Below are positions 21,880-32,690 of a stretch of DNA of 64,000 nucleotides, piece by piece. The DNA lies in NCBI GenBank assembly GCA_017165825.1, contig CM029386.1, positions 2,948,950-3,012,949 on the forward strand. Direction: 5' to 3'. Position 1 is the stretch's first letter. Each line of letters opens with the position of its first letter. The DNA comes from Hepsetus odoe (Eukaryota > Chordata > Actinopteri > Characiformes > Hepsetidae). The position numbers were made by a program, and so were the translations under genes. A model generated the notes under the pieces. That model made no database searches and was not told the origin of the DNA. It saw nothing but the letters and a program-made list of their open reading frames with translations.

Positions 21880-22190
21880 GAAAGTGAAAGTCACTATACT
21901 TAGCCAGACAGCCATTTTCTGCCACTTGGCCCAAATGGGGTCACGGGGAGGGGTGCTGGAGTCCATCCCAGCTCACACAGGGCGAAGGACGGAGGACACA
22001 CCCTGGACAGATCAGTCACTATACTTGTCATTATGAAACACAGCACAGCACACAATGAGACAACAGAATTCAACCTCTGCTTTTCACCCACACACATGTG
22101 CAGCAGAGGGGCAGCTATTGAAAGTGCCCGGGGAGTAATGACAGGGATGGTACCTTGCTCAAGGATACCTCAGGGTAATCTATTGGTACA
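21880..22190 (-). mobile_element. tRNA-derived SINE, family B, split by a family A insertion
   Basis: The plus strand shows the family B tail 'aaagtgaaagtcactatact', then a 112-base insertion, then the rest of B ('acagcacagcacacaatgag', 'ggtaccttgctcaagg'). Confidence 0.9.
21902..22013 (-). mobile_element. SINE family A, 5'-truncated, nested in family B
   Basis: It is flanked by a perfect 13-base duplication, agtcactatactt, at 21,889-21,901 and 22,014-22,026. Only the L2-like tail portion of family A is present, as expected for a 5'-truncated target-primed insertion. Confidence 0.95.
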
Positions 22191-22389
22191 GTACTACCGC
22201 AGCTCTTCTTAATCATCAATGGTTGTAAACTGAACCTTATCCTCTCATCCTCTAGTACTCTAGTCCAGTATTAAAGGGTCAAAAGGTTGTCCTTTGGTCT
22301 GTGACCAATGACAAAGCAGAAGAAGGTGAGTTTAGGATCAATGTGAGGTTTTGCCTTCACTATCTGAAAGATCCCAATTTAATAGTCTC

Positions 22390-22775
22390 AATATCTAAAA
22401 AACGAAGGACAGAGGAGAGAAATGGTGCAAAGAAAAGAACACCAATGAAAAAGAGAAGATGTAATTGACAACTGAGAGGGGGATTGGAAAGTTCAGGAAA
22501 AAGAGGAGATAAGAGATAATCCAAGAAGAAAGAAGAATATAACAGAGATGATGAAATAGTAAAGAGGAGTGATAAGGAAGGGAAAAAACATGACGTAAGA
22601 AGATGAGTGGAGAAAACTGGAGAAGAGAAGTAAAAAGAGAAAAGGATAAAAAAAGAGAGGAAAGAAGAATAAAGGACTGAAGCTGAGAGGAGAGAAGAGA
22701 AGAATTGTGGAGACAGGAAATGAGAAGAGAGGAAAAGAGAAGGGAGGAGAGGCCAGACAAGGAGAGATTGAAAGT
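22390..22775. repeat. long purine-rich tract (plus strand)
   Basis: About 380 bases are almost entirely A and G with motifs such as gagaagagaa. The leucine/serine-rich frames on the opposite strand are a by-product of this composition. Confidence 0.85.
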
Positions 22776-22789
22776 GATAATTTTTTTTC

Positions 22790-23482
22790 TTTTTGGGTAT
22801 CTAACATTGGCTTGACTTGAAGCAGCTCAAAATTAATAGCTTGAGGTGTACAGAAGGCTAAAGCCGGTAGAACAGGCACTGTTCAGTCTTCAAAAATCAA
22901 AAGCACTGACCTTGTCGTTCGCCGATTCGGAACGTTTTTCAAACACACTTTTAAAATCTACATTTGGCTCAGTGTGGTGGCTCGATTTTTATCACCATGC
23001 ACACACACTCATCCACATTCAGATAACACTGCCAGCTCCATCTTGAGCCCCTGAGGCTGCCACTCAGTGCAAATGGTGCAGAATAATCTTCTTTCACCCC
23101 CAGCGGCCCACAAAGACACTGGCATGATATGAGACAGAGGAAGTTCAAGCTCTGAGGTCACACTGCAGATCCACGCAGTGCTCTGATTACAATGACAGCA
23201 TGTAGTGTCGGTTTCCTTGTGGGGAAGTGGGAACTCCTGTGATTCATTTGTTTGGCAAATGAAAGACATTCATATCCTTGGCATGGATGTGTGAAGCTCA
23301 AAGGTCGATTTTTGAAAAGGTGCTCAGGTGGGGATGATTCTGGCTTAAAGGAATAAAAACGACTGACCAGATGACCAAACGGTTTTAGGTGAAAATGTAT
23401 CATAGAGGCGTTGCTGGGCCCTGTCATAGCAATAAATTAACAAAACCCAAGGATAGAAAAAGGTTTATTATAGACTCCATTC
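22790..23482. other. no gene recognised
   Basis: Short frames only. No repeat or exon that I can support. Confidence 0.4.
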
Positions 23483-23596
23483 TGGGACAGTACTGGCCTA
23501 GTGGTTATTTCCTGGCCCTCATGATTGGGAGGTTGTAAGTTTGAGTCCCAGACCAATAGGTCACCCCAAGGAACCCTTAAGAAAAGTATCATCCAA
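23483..23596 (+). mobile_element. tRNA-derived SINE fragment, family B-like
   Basis: Head 'tggcctagtggttatt', B-box-like 'gtttgagtcccagacc' and 'ggaacccttaagaaaagtat' are recognisable. It ends where the LINE at 23,597 begins. Confidence 0.65.
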
Positions 23597-25225
23597 GTTT
23601 GTGCTAAAGTCTGTTGAAAGACGACTTTCTTCAGAAGACTTGCAAATGAGCATCACATCACAACTCTAACATATAACCACCAAACACTGTTGGAGCTCAG
23701 GAATCAGCCAGGATTCAGTCTTCCAGCGACTCTCCGAACAACGCTACGGGAGCTTGGCGTGCTGAGAAGACCAGGCCTTCAGTCCCTGAGATCGCCTGCT
23801 GTACCTGGCCGATTGAGAGGACATCAAAAGCGATGTGAGAGGAAACAGAAACGCGGCAAGCGTGCTGGGGTCCGGGCTCAGCTTAAGGTTAACGCTAGCC
23901 GACCGGCTATCCCATCCGTCCTCCTCGCCAGTGTTCGCTCCCTGGATAACAAACTGGACTGTATACGACTCCAGCTGAACACCCAGAGTGAGGACAGAGA
24001 CTGCTGTGTTTTTGTTTTTACGGAGACATGGCTCAGCGACAGCGTTCCGGACACTGCCATCCAGCTCGCCGGACTCTCTGCTGTCTGGCAAGACTCGCGG
24101 TGGGTGGTGGTGGTCCAGTGGTAGGATACTTGCCTATGGACCTATGGATCAAGAGGTCCCAGGTTCAAATCCCACCTCTGGCACTACCACCACTGGGTCC
24201 CTGAGCAAGACCCTTAACCCTGAGTTGCTCCAGGGGGACGGTCCCTGTAATTAGGACATGTAAGTCGCTCTGGATAAGAGCGTCTGCTAAATGCCGTAAA
24301 TGTAAATGTGTTTACGTAAACACACAATGGTGTATGAATGCTGTGTTGGTCTCTACACACTGTTCAACACTGCTGGAGGTCCTCACAGTCAGGTGCAGAC
24401 TTTTTTTTCTACCCAGGGAGTTCTCTACAGTGTTTATTATGGTGGTCTACATCCCACCCAGCGCTAGCACTAACAGTGCTAGTGCTAACAGCATGCTGGC
24501 TGAACTTTATGGAGCGATCAGAGAGCTCCAAAACTCCCATCCGGATGGACTGTTCATTGTTGCCGGAGATTTCAATCATTCTCCATAAATTTAATTCACA
24601 TGTGGATTTTGCAATGAGTGGGGGAAACATGCTGGACTGTGTTTACACAAACACACCCCGCCCCCACCTCAGACACTCACAACCCAACCAGAAGCCATGG
24701 ATGACTGCGGAGGTGCGCAGACGCCTGAGGACCCTGAGGACAAGGCCTTCAAGTCAGGGGACGAGGCCGCCCTAAGAACAGCAAGGGCAAACCTGTCTCG
24801 GGCCATCAGAGCAGCAAAGCGAGCACAGAGAATCCATGGCCACTTCAGAAACACTGGTGACACGCAGCGCATGTGGCAGGGCATTCAGGCCCCCTTACCA
24901 ACTACAGGACATCTTCACCTCCCTGTGACGGTGACTCCTCCCTCCCAGATGCAATGAACCGCTTCTATGCATGGTTTGATAAACAACACAACAATAAGGA
25001 AGACCATCCCTCCTCCAAACGACCAGGTTCTCTGTCTGACCATGGCTCAGGTGAGAAGATCTCTACTGAGAGTCAACCCATGGAAAGCTGCTGGTCCAGA
25101 CAACATTCAAGGCTTGTGCTCAGAGGATGTGCAGAACAGCTTGCAAATCTTCAACATCTCGCTGAGCACCACTGTTGTTCCCAGGTGCTTCAAGACCACC
25201 AGCATCATCCCAGTGCCAAAGAAAT
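23597..25225 (+). mobile_element. Rex1-like LINE, degraded copy
   Basis: The sequence matches the LINE at 39,759-43,188 from its 5' leader ('gtgctaaagtctgt') through the endonuclease ('SLDNKLDCIRLQL', 'TETWLSDSVPDTA', 'LFIVAGDFNH') to 'AAGPDNIQG' and 'IIPVPKK'. It has lost several segments, the largest between 'RPHLRHS' and 'QPNQKPWMTAE' (the endonuclease end and linker), and everything after 25,225. A family C SINE is inserted at about 24,103. Confidence 0.9.
24103..24312 (+). mobile_element. family C SINE, nearly complete
   Basis: It has the head 'ggtggtccagtggtaggata', B-box 'aggttcaaatcccacc', 'ccctgagcaagacccttaac' and the 3' end 'gagcgtctgctaaatgcc' followed by gtaaatgtaaatg. It interrupts the endonuclease region of the Rex1-like LINE, whose sequence resumes at gtgtttacgtaaacac. 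Confidence 0.9.
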
Positions 25226-25574
25226 CATCTGTTCATTTCAATTCATTTCAATTTTCTTTGTCATTTGTAGGTTAAAGAAAGTTCAACAGTTCAATGAAAT
25301 TCATTGAACATGAAAAAAGTAAGTAAACTTAGTAATAAGAGCTCAAGTAACTTATGACGTTAACACAAGAAATATACAAAATAAAAAGGTAGGGGAAACA
25401 ATTCAATAATTCAGGAAGTAAGTCTATGATTGATTCTTACAGACATTATGAGGTAACTACTGAGTATAATGTGAGATAAATTCTGAGGCAAATTCTGAGG
25501 TGAAAGAAAAGCATTAAACAGACTATATTTAATATAACTAGCCCCTCAGCACTAAATGTACTATTGTGATCTTA
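25226..25574. other. probable repeat sequence, family not assigned
   Basis: It opens with 'ttcatttcaattcatttca' and 'tttgtcatttgtaggtt', phrases typical of 3' ends of fish retroelements, and then becomes A/T-rich without frames. Confidence 0.35.
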
Positions 25575-25715
25575 TGACATATGACAGGGTGCCTAGAGAG
25601 GAGTTGTGGTTTTGTCAGGAAGTCAGGTGTTACAGAGAAGTATGTGAGTAGTTCAGGATATGTATGAGGGGGTGTGACAGTGGTGAGATCTGCAGTAGGT
25701 GTAACGGATGCATTA
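25575..25715 (+). mobile_element. RTE-type LINE fragment
   Basis: The plus strand reads 'YDRVPREELWFC' (reverse transcriptase, LEKAYDRVP region) followed by a frame change and the 'gatctgcagtaggtg' segment. Confidence 0.8.
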
Positions 25716-26137
25716 TGGGTTTTGGAGATGGCAAAAACCTTTAGCTCCAGCTGGAATTGAAGTTCACATGACTGTGTGCTTAGAAACTCAAAAAGCAGAG
25801 AGGTTCTGCATCCTGAATGGATGCTGCCAAAGTGTGCCTCAGCTTATTATAATAAAGGTTTTGCATTTTTTGCTCAGTGAGAATGTACAGCAACATAAAT
25901 ATATAGATTAGTGTTATGAGATTGTGGATGAAGGGACATTTTTCTAATACTCAGCATTTTAATTTACTGAATAAATTCCATCTACATGTATACAGACAAA
26001 TGCTTTATGTTTCACAACACTCATGTAAGCCTTTAATATTAATTGACATAAACAATTAATTGACAAAAACAATAATTTATAAATTGAAACAAAAACAGCT
26101 AAATAATCAGCTGTCATGAATATAAATGCTTTCTTCT

Positions 26138-26850
26138 TTCAGCTGCTGCCATTTAGGGGTCGCTGTAGTGGATTGACCATTTCCATTTTTTCTGGTCTGG
26201 TCCTACTTCAAACAATTTACATACATGTCCTCTCTCATCACGTCCATAAATCTCTTCTTTGTCCTTCCTCTTTTCTTCTTTCATGGCAGCTCCATCCTCA
26301 ACATCCCCATATAATCCCCATATAAACCTTGCCTCTACTCTGGGCATGTCCAAACAAACACAGTCTTGCCTTTCTAACTTAAATATACTAATTTCTAATC
26401 CTGTCCATCCTCATCACACCCAACAAAACTCTCAGCATCTTTAACTTAAGTCTTTTCTTCAGTGCCGAAGGATCGAAAGATTGTGGGTTCAATTCCCTCG
26501 CCAGTAGGTTGCCATGAGGTACCCTTGAGCAAGGTACCGTCCCTGTCACTGCTCCCCAGGTGCTTTCAATAGCTACCCCCTGCTGCACGTGTGTGTATGG
26601 GTGAAGATGTTGAGTTTCATTGTATTGTGCTGTGCTGCATTTCACAATGATAAGGATAGTCACTTTCACTTTCAGTCTTGCTGGTACCCGTCTGTGACAA
26701 ATAACTCTGAGCTGTTGAGGAGTTACTCTGAACTGTTGATCCCAAGTATTTAAATTCCTCCACCTTTGTCAACTTTGTCAACTTGTTTACCACTGTCACA
26801 TTGCACTCAGACATCCTGCACTACACTCACATACTACTCTGCCACACCTG
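26138..26850 (-). mobile_element. RTE-type LINE fragment interrupted by a SINE
   Basis: The minus strand carries the RTE 3' half: the C-terminal 'GRDERGHVCKLFE' frame-shadow and 'VMRMDRIRN' at 26,138-26,457, then the upstream part 'KEFKYLGSTVQSN' at 26,686-26,850. A family B SINE separates the two. Confidence 0.8.
26458..26685 (+). mobile_element. tRNA-derived SINE, family B
   Basis: It reads from 'gatcgaaagattgtgggttc' through 'ggtacccttgagcaaggtac' and 'ctgctgcacgtgtgtg' to the tail 'gtcactttcactttcag'. The first ~30 bases of the head are unclear. It splits an RTE LINE. Confidence 0.85.
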
Positions 26851-27309
26851 ACTCCCACATACAAAACACAATGATAGATGCCATGCGCTGTTATAACCGG
26901 TCACAATCACTTTGTCAAAAATTGTTATGTTAGTATCAATTGTCATAACAGCAACATATGAAATGTTATATAATGATGGTTAGTTAGCATGTGACACAAA
27001 CTGACAGACACCCAACAGCAAATGATATCCACAAAACAATTTTTATAGCATGCTTTTGACAATGCTATTATTTCCAGAAGAAGCATTGATAACCTATTAT
27101 TAATTTAAAAAAGTAAATAAAAAATTTTATTAAGAGCCCACCAAACAGTTTTTTTGTTGTTGGACAATGAAGAGAAAAATATTTTTTGAATTATCAAGAA
27201 AAGTAAAAAAAAAATGTAACTTCTGATAAAAACACATCAAAATAAAAACTTCTGATACTCTCTGATTCTCTGACACACCCTCACTCAAGAAAAACACTCA
27301 AATCTAGTA
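26851..27309. other. no gene recognised
   Basis: A/T-rich, no frames of note. It is the 3' flank of the lectin pseudogene on the minus strand. Confidence 0.4.
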
Positions 27310-29240
27310 GGTTGAGTTTCTGGTTCTCCAGCTGGCTTATCGACTGATGTTCTCCTGCAGACTACACTACTCAGGTTCTCAAAATATAGTACTGCTGTCT
27401 TCTCCCCCTGTCCTGTTACCTGGAGCCTGGTTCTGGTAGCAGATGGACACTCCATTCACCCAGAACCAGAAGCTGACGGTACAGGTGTGACATCCACACA
27501 TGTGGAGGCTTTCTGAACCACCTCCAACACCCAGTGCTGGATCTCCTTAGAGTGAACTGAGATCAAGTCCACATGATGCTCCCTGCAATATCTAAGAGCT
27601 TCTCTCCAGGTCAGGTTCTGATTCACCAGCTTTAGCCTCTCTGAGGAAAGAAGAGAGAAGATGAGTGAACAGTTCAGACATGCTGGTATCTTTATATATG
27701 ACGTACAGTGTTTTGCTGAAAAAACAATGAAAAATAATTATGATTTACCAATTGATTAGTTTAATTATTAACTAAATGAATAAACTATTGGAGTGAAATA
27801 ACTCACTCTCATAGCAGATGAAGGGGTTTTTTTGCATCACAGCTCACATTACTCCAGTAACCCTGGTCATTCACAGACACTGCAGCACATGTTTGACTGT
27901 GACCATATGTATCAGGTCCAGAGCTACCATCGTTTTATTTTCCTCCCAACCTGAACTTCTGATCAGCTCCATCAGACTGGCTCTTCTGCAGGAGCTGCTG
28001 CCACAAAGATTAATGCTTCCCCCACTCAAACAGAGCTTCCACCAATAGATCATCAACCTCCATTTACAGTCAGCAGTGAACTCTTTTACTGTTACTGTAA
28101 CTCATATTACTGGAAATTACCACTATACAGGGTTTTTCTCTTTCTTTCTTTTCTTTTATTTCCGGTCCACTTTTGGGTCTTGGGGGGAGTTTTTCCTTGC
28201 CTCTGTCACCCTTGGCTTACCCAACTGGGGCTCAGACCCAGATTTTGTAAAGCTGCTTTGTAACAACAGCAGTTTTAAAAAGCGCTATATAGACAAAGTT
28301 GACTTGAGTTTTGAGACAGAGTTTTGCTGTGAAAACTATAAAAAATTATTAAAATTAACCAATTGATTAGTTTAATTATTAACTAAATGAACAAACTATT
28401 GAAGTGAAATAACTCACTCTTGTAGCAGATGAAGGGGATTTTTGTATCACAGCTCACATCACTCCAGTAACCCTGGTCAGTCATAGACACTGTAGCACAT
28501 GTTTGACTGTGACCATATGTATTAGGTCCAAAGCTCCAGTAACTGAATAAGGAGTTACTCTAATCAGACCACTGCCATCAGTCATTAAACAGGCTGATCC
28601 AGACACAATGTGGTACTGTTTATTGACACATTAAAGATCTGCTGGTTCTCAGTCTGGTTCTTCAGACTGACCAGGTATGTGTATCTCTCTCTGCAGTAGC
28701 TCTGAGCATCACGCCAGCTCTTTTTCTCATGAATGAATATGTATCTTTCAGTGTTTGTCTTCTTTTCCGAAAGATTGAATAACAATATTAGTTTAACTCA
28801 GTTAATATTAGAACTCTTCTGTCCTCATGACTCACAAAAAGACTTTGGAAACAGCTGAAATTGATGCTTCACAATTCAATTGGAAATCATGAGCTTCATG
28901 ATTTTCAGCATTTTTCACTTTAATATCAGATCTTGTCCTTCATTAAGATCTGTCTTTAAGTTCTGACCATCATAACACACAAAAGTGATTGGCTGATCAC
29001 ATTTGACATCAAATCAGTTTCCATTATACTTAAACATTGCAACACAGTACTCAATCCCCCCTGTGTGGTTTGGTTCACTGATTTTGTTTGGATCATTGTT
29101 CCAGTTTCTGTAAGTGTCTCCCTTTCTATAGTAATCTCCATCTGCCAGAAACCTCAACCATTCATCAGTATGTCCTCCATCCAGACCAATCCAAACATCC
29201 CCACTGGGTTTATCTTTTAGAGTATCATTTTCAAGCATAC
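27310..29240 (-). pseudogene. multi-CTLD C-type lectin pseudogene
   Basis: Four CTLD pieces follow each other on the minus strand. At 29,240-28,960 a first-type domain ('KDKPSGDVWIGLDGG', 'NHTGGIEYCVAM') has TGA where a Trp codon is expected (about 29,018) before 'FDVKCDQP', and its 5' part is missing. At 28,770-28,413 a second domain starts 'YIFIHEKKSWRDAQSYC' and loses frame near 28,615. At 28,060-27,815 is a partial duplicate of that domain's end with its downstream intron. At 27,645-27,312 the last-type domain ('LTWREALRYCREHHVDL') has lost ~20 bases at 'KAST' and has a further stop. A LINE 3' end sits between the second and third pieces. The gene was of the same family as the one at 60,043-62,214. 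Confidence 0.9.
28075..28308 (+). mobile_element. 3' end of an L2-type LINE or related non-LTR element
   Basis: It ends in the characteristic 'gtaaagctgctttgtaacaa', 'aaaaagcgctatatagacaa' and gttgacttga, the 3' terminal signature of widespread fish L2-like elements. It separates two duplicated CTLD exon copies. Confidence 0.75.
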
Positions 29241-29488
29241 TTCAGGGCAAGCTACTGGTCTGGGATTAACACCCACGACCTTATGATCCTGGGGGCAATT
29301 GATTCTTTGGTGACTTCACAGTCTATGTCAAGACATGCACTTGTCTGTTGGTTGACCATTCCTGGGAATAAAATCTGTCTTCTTGTGAAGTGGTGGAGTC
29401 CAAGGTCAGATCACAAACTCTCAAATGAACTGCTGAGCTCCACATACCATTACCACCTACACATATTGAATCTATAAATTTGTATGTG

Positions 29489-29750
29489 AAAGTGAAGAAA
29501 GTGACAACCCTTGTCATTGTTAAATGCAGCACAGCACAACACAACACAACACAACAAAATCCAACCTCTGCGTTTCACCCATTTACACACATGCAGCAGG
29601 GGGCAGATATTGAAAGTGCCCGGAGAGCAGTGACGGAGATGGTACCTTGCTCAAGGGTACCTCAGGGCAACCTACTGGTGAGGATAATCAAACCCAAAAT
29701 CTTCCGATGCGGGGCAACTCCCTAACCACTAGGCCACCGCTGCCCCGGTG
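29489..29750 (-). mobile_element. tRNA-derived SINE, family B, full length
   Basis: It is flanked by tgtatgtg at 29,481-29,488 and 29,751-29,758. It reads tail ('aagtgaagaaagtgac') to head ('ccactaggccaccgctgccc') on the plus strand. Confidence 0.9.
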
Positions 29751-30124
29751 TGTATGTGTGCATGTGCTGCAGGTATAATCTTCATTTAGTTTTTAAGCCG
29801 GACATGTTCCAGAATTAGACTTAACTTTAAAATAATACAATTTGTGAGTGCTTTATTGTTTCTGCAAATTCAAATAAATGTGAAAACTAAGCCCATCTGT
29901 TTCTCCATTCATCTGTGTGGTTTCTTTCTCTACATGTGTAAAGAATGGACATGGACTACTTTTACATAAAGGTTTATTGCTTCTCATAAGGCCTACTTTA
30001 ATCAATTTCTCCCCTAAAACTAGACCATGAACACTTGTTGGAATATACCTTCATAACTCTCCATGTCAGTTCAGGTCATCTGTTACAAAAAAAGATAATG
30101 CAGATGTTCAATGTTTAGCAAATC

Positions 30125-30256
30125 CTGAGCAACCCTGGAACAACATAGGGTTGAAAGTTTTCCTAGGGACCCAATGATGGTGGTGCTGGATGTAGGATTT
30201 TAACCTGCAACTTCTTGATCCATAGATGAGTAGCCTACCACTAGACCACCCCAGAA
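30125..30256 (-). mobile_element. family C SINE, partial
   Basis: It reads 'tcctagggacccaatgatgg', 'ttttaacctgcaacttcttg' and 'cctaccactagaccacccc' on the plus strand, the reverse of the family C body and head. The 3' part is worn. It is also present at 43,978-44,135. Confidence 0.75.
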
Positions 30257-30439
30257 ATGTTGTGCAGTCTTTTGAAAGCTAATCTGCAGTAAAAAGGGGT
30301 GAGCGTTCTCACCCTGCACTAATAAGGTCCTGGTTAATGATCCCATACAGGGCAAACAGAGCAATCCTTTTTGTTGATTTTTTCTATTTTTCCACCAGGA
30401 GATCTTATTTCCTCTCACAGTCCAAAGACAGCCACTTCA

Positions 30440-30697
30440 GGTTAAGTGCCCGAAGCTTTGACTCTTCTGAGAAGCTCTGGGTGATGGAGGTGGTAAAGAA
30501 AGCCTCCACTGAACATGTGTGGAGGGGACTGCATCACACCTGCTCTCAGGGTTTCTGGTTCTGGATGACTGAGATTTCTGTCAGTTACCAGACCTGGGTT
30601 CCAGGTAATGGGACAGGGGGAGAAGTCTTCTTGAGAGAACCGGAACAGTGCAGAGACTCAGACACTTGACTTCATCTGCAGCACAGAAGATTAGAGT
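30440..30697 (+). pseudogene. C-type lectin pseudogene fragment (last-type CTLD)
   Basis: The frame reads 'LWVMEVVKKASTEHVW', 'HHTCSQGFWFW' and 'WVPGNGTGG', the second half of the terminal CTLD of this lectin family. The segment holding the first conserved Cys and 'LTWREAL' is absent. The cysteine in 'GEDC' is lost (GEVF), and the usual sequence between 'EQC' and the stop is largely deleted. Neither a first exon nor other CTLDs precede it. It sits between the inverted paralogue block and the first copy of the promoter module. Confidence 0.85.
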
Positions 30698-31370
30698 GTG
30701 TGGTGTAAGGTCAGTACAACAAATACATGAGCATAAATGAAATGGAGGACAGTGGATCTTTCGGATGCAGGGAGATTTATGGATGTGGTAAGATAAAACA
30801 GACAGTTTGTCAGCGTGAAAGATTGAGCAATGTTTGAGATTGAGAAAAAAAGAAGAAAAAGTGTTATTTTTGAAATTCTTTTCTAATTGTAAGTTTATTT
30901 CCTTCATTATATACTTTTTCTTATTTGTTTTGAGTATACTCTTCATTCTACATAACAATGATTATTACAAGGCAATGAATATTACACAGCTGATGAGATT
31001 TGTTGTCAGCTGTCCTAAAAGTTGATATATTGCAGTTTTTGTCACGTGATAATTTAACATCATGACCTAAAATACTGTAGTGTAATGACATATTTGATAT
31101 GTAAATGTAAGCATGATCACTGGAGGGACATCACCAGCACAAAAGACTGTGTGTAGTGGAAGACCCCCCCTTGACCTAATTGATCCTCAACACCAGCTCT
31201 CCAAGAGGAAGCATTTTTAGCCTAGTGGTTATACAGCACCACACAGAACTGATATTCATCTCTGACGAGCTCCTCGATTTGTTTTGAAAATCAGCCATGT
31301 CAGAGATGTCAAACAAAGAGTTGTATGTTCCTCTTCACTGGTTAAACATATAGAGATATACAGAGGAGAG

Positions 31371-31412
31371 ACTGTTGAACATTACGTGAGGTGAAGAGGA
31401 TCAAAGACACAT
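31371..31412 (+). promoter_or_regulatory. conserved block upstream of a lectin first exon
   Basis: 'gaacattacgtgaggtgaag' followed by aggatcaaagaca. The same phrase stands upstream of the first exon of the intact gene at 59,963-59,995 and in the two other module copies. Conservation between copies may reflect only recent duplication. Confidence 0.4.
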
Positions 31413-31480
31413 CACAGGGAAGAACACCAGCAAATTTGTATTTCCTTTCAGGGATTTTGTAACAAATACAGGAGAAGAAA

Positions 31481-31746
31481 GTGAAAAAAAGTGAAAGTGA
31501 CTACCCTTGTCATTGCGAGGTCACGGCACAGCACACATGAACTACAACGAAATTGGACCTCTGCGTTTAACCCATGCACACTCAAACCCGTGCAGCAGTG
31601 GGCAGCTATTGAAAGCGGCCGGGGAGCAGTGACGGGGACAGTACCTTGCTCAAGTGTACCTCAGGGCAACCTATTGGGAAGAGGTTTAAACCCACGAACC
31701 TCCGATCATGCAGCTAACGCCCTAACCGCTAGGCCACCGCTGCCCC
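31481..31746 (-). mobile_element. tRNA-derived SINE, family B, full length
   Basis: Tail 'aaaaagtgaaagtgactacc' to head 'ccgctaggccaccgctgccc' on the plus strand. The related module copies at 34,085 and 36,295 have the uninterrupted 'gaaactttcttctcc' instead, which gives the empty site. Confidence 0.95.
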
Positions 31747-31914
31747 TTTTCCGGTAGGACTGGGTTGATCTTCATGGTGTAAGTATCGGTCATTTTAATG
31801 GTTCTGTTTTTCTGTGATGATCTTCACCAATAATGTCAGTGCAGCAGGAAAATGTCATTAAGTCCTCATTTTTGATCTTAACCTCTAGGTTGTAAAATAA
31901 ACTTTTTCTCAGAA

Positions 31915-32690
31915 ATGGAGTTGAGAGTTGTCACGGTTCTGTTCTCATGTCAGTATGAGCATTGTCTCCACTACGAGCTTCACTCAGTTAAGACTAAACT
32001 AGACTAAACTCTTCTTAGTTCACAGACTTGTACATGTGTGTTTAAACACAATTTGTGAGTTTCTGGTTTCAAATGGGGGGGCAGTGGTGTCCTAGTGGTT
32101 AGGGCGTTGGCTGCATGGTCGGCGGATCGGGGGTTCGAAACCCTTCCCAATAAATTGCCCTGAGGTACCCTTGAGCAAGGTGCTGTCCCCGTCACGCTCC
32201 TCCCTGCAATGGGCTGGCGACCTGTTAAGGGTGTGTCCCCCGTCCTTCACCCTGTGTGAGCTGGAATGGACTCCAGCGCCCACAACCCCACTTGGGACAA
32301 GTGGTAGAAAATGAGTGACTAAAATGACTGGTTTCAAATGTTGTTTTGAGAGATATGAGGACAGAAGAGTACCAATAGTAAACTAATGTTGTCATTCAAT
32401 CTTTCAGATAAGACAACAAGCACTGAAGGATATGTATTCATAAATGAGAACAAGAACTGGCATGATGCTCAGAGCTACTGCAGAGAGAGATAAACTGACC
32501 AGGTCAGTGTGAGGAACCAGACTCCTGGCAGTGGTCTGATCAGAGTAACTCCTCATTCAGATACTGGAGCTCTGGACCTAATACATATGGTCACAGTCAA
32601 ACATGTGCTGCAGTGTCGTGACTGACCAGGGTTACTGGAGTGATGTGAGCTGTGATGCAAAAATTCTGTTCATCTGCTACAGTCAGTCAG
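31915..32690 (+). pseudogene. C-type lectin pseudogene: first exon plus one CTLD
   Basis: The first exon (31,915-31,948) codes for a short hydrophobic signal-peptide start, 'MELRVVTVLFS', and has a GT donor in phase 1. It lacks the 'KWI' codons of its relatives. After a SINE-bearing intron, a CTLD exon begins near 32,407 ('YVFINENKNWHDAQSYCRER'). It has a stop after 'CRER' and has lost the middle of the domain: the sequence jumps from 'VRNQ' to the 'tcctggcagtggtc' part, probably between two 'act' triplets. The end (the 'tgctacagtcagtcag' region) is cut by a family A SINE. It cannot encode a functional lectin. Confidence 0.85.
32076..32327 (+). mobile_element. tRNA-derived SINE, family A, full length
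   Basis: A perfect 13-base duplication, ctggtttcaaatg, lies at 32,063-32,075 and 32,328-32,340. It has the head 'gcagtggtgtcctagtggtt' and an L2-like tail. Confidence 0.95.

Larger units (their letters stand above)
29296..30420. repeat. inverted paralogue of 43,795-47,165 (short copy)
   Basis: Three blocks match the reverse complement of the other segment in order: 'ttctttggtgacttcacag' (29,310) with about 47,155; 'atctgtgtggttt' and 'ctacatgtgtaaagaatgga' (29,918-29,957) with about 44,330; and 'gcagtcttttgaaagct' through 'aggagatcttatttcct' (30,265-30,412) with 43,960-43,820. A shared family C SINE shows that the SINE insertion predates the duplication. Confidence 0.8.
30709..32055 (+). repeat. 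lectin promoter/first-exon module, copy 1
   Basis: This segment matches, in inverted orientation, 33,440-34,905 and (in part) 36,150-37,075. It holds a deleted RTE fragment (30,709-30,890), non-coding DNA, a conserved block at 31,371-31,412, a family B SINE private to this copy and a lectin first exon. Confidence 0.85.

Noticed and set aside
22395..22879. 120-codon frames on the minus strand
   Set aside because: Low-complexity translation of the purine tract.
28076..28366. 96-codon frame on the plus strand
   Set aside because: It is the 3' untranslated end of a non-LTR element.
31210..31235. 'tagcctagtggtta' resembling a SINE head
   Set aside because: The same place in the two other module copies is ordinary lectin upstream DNA (about 34,330 reverse strand), and no SINE body follows.
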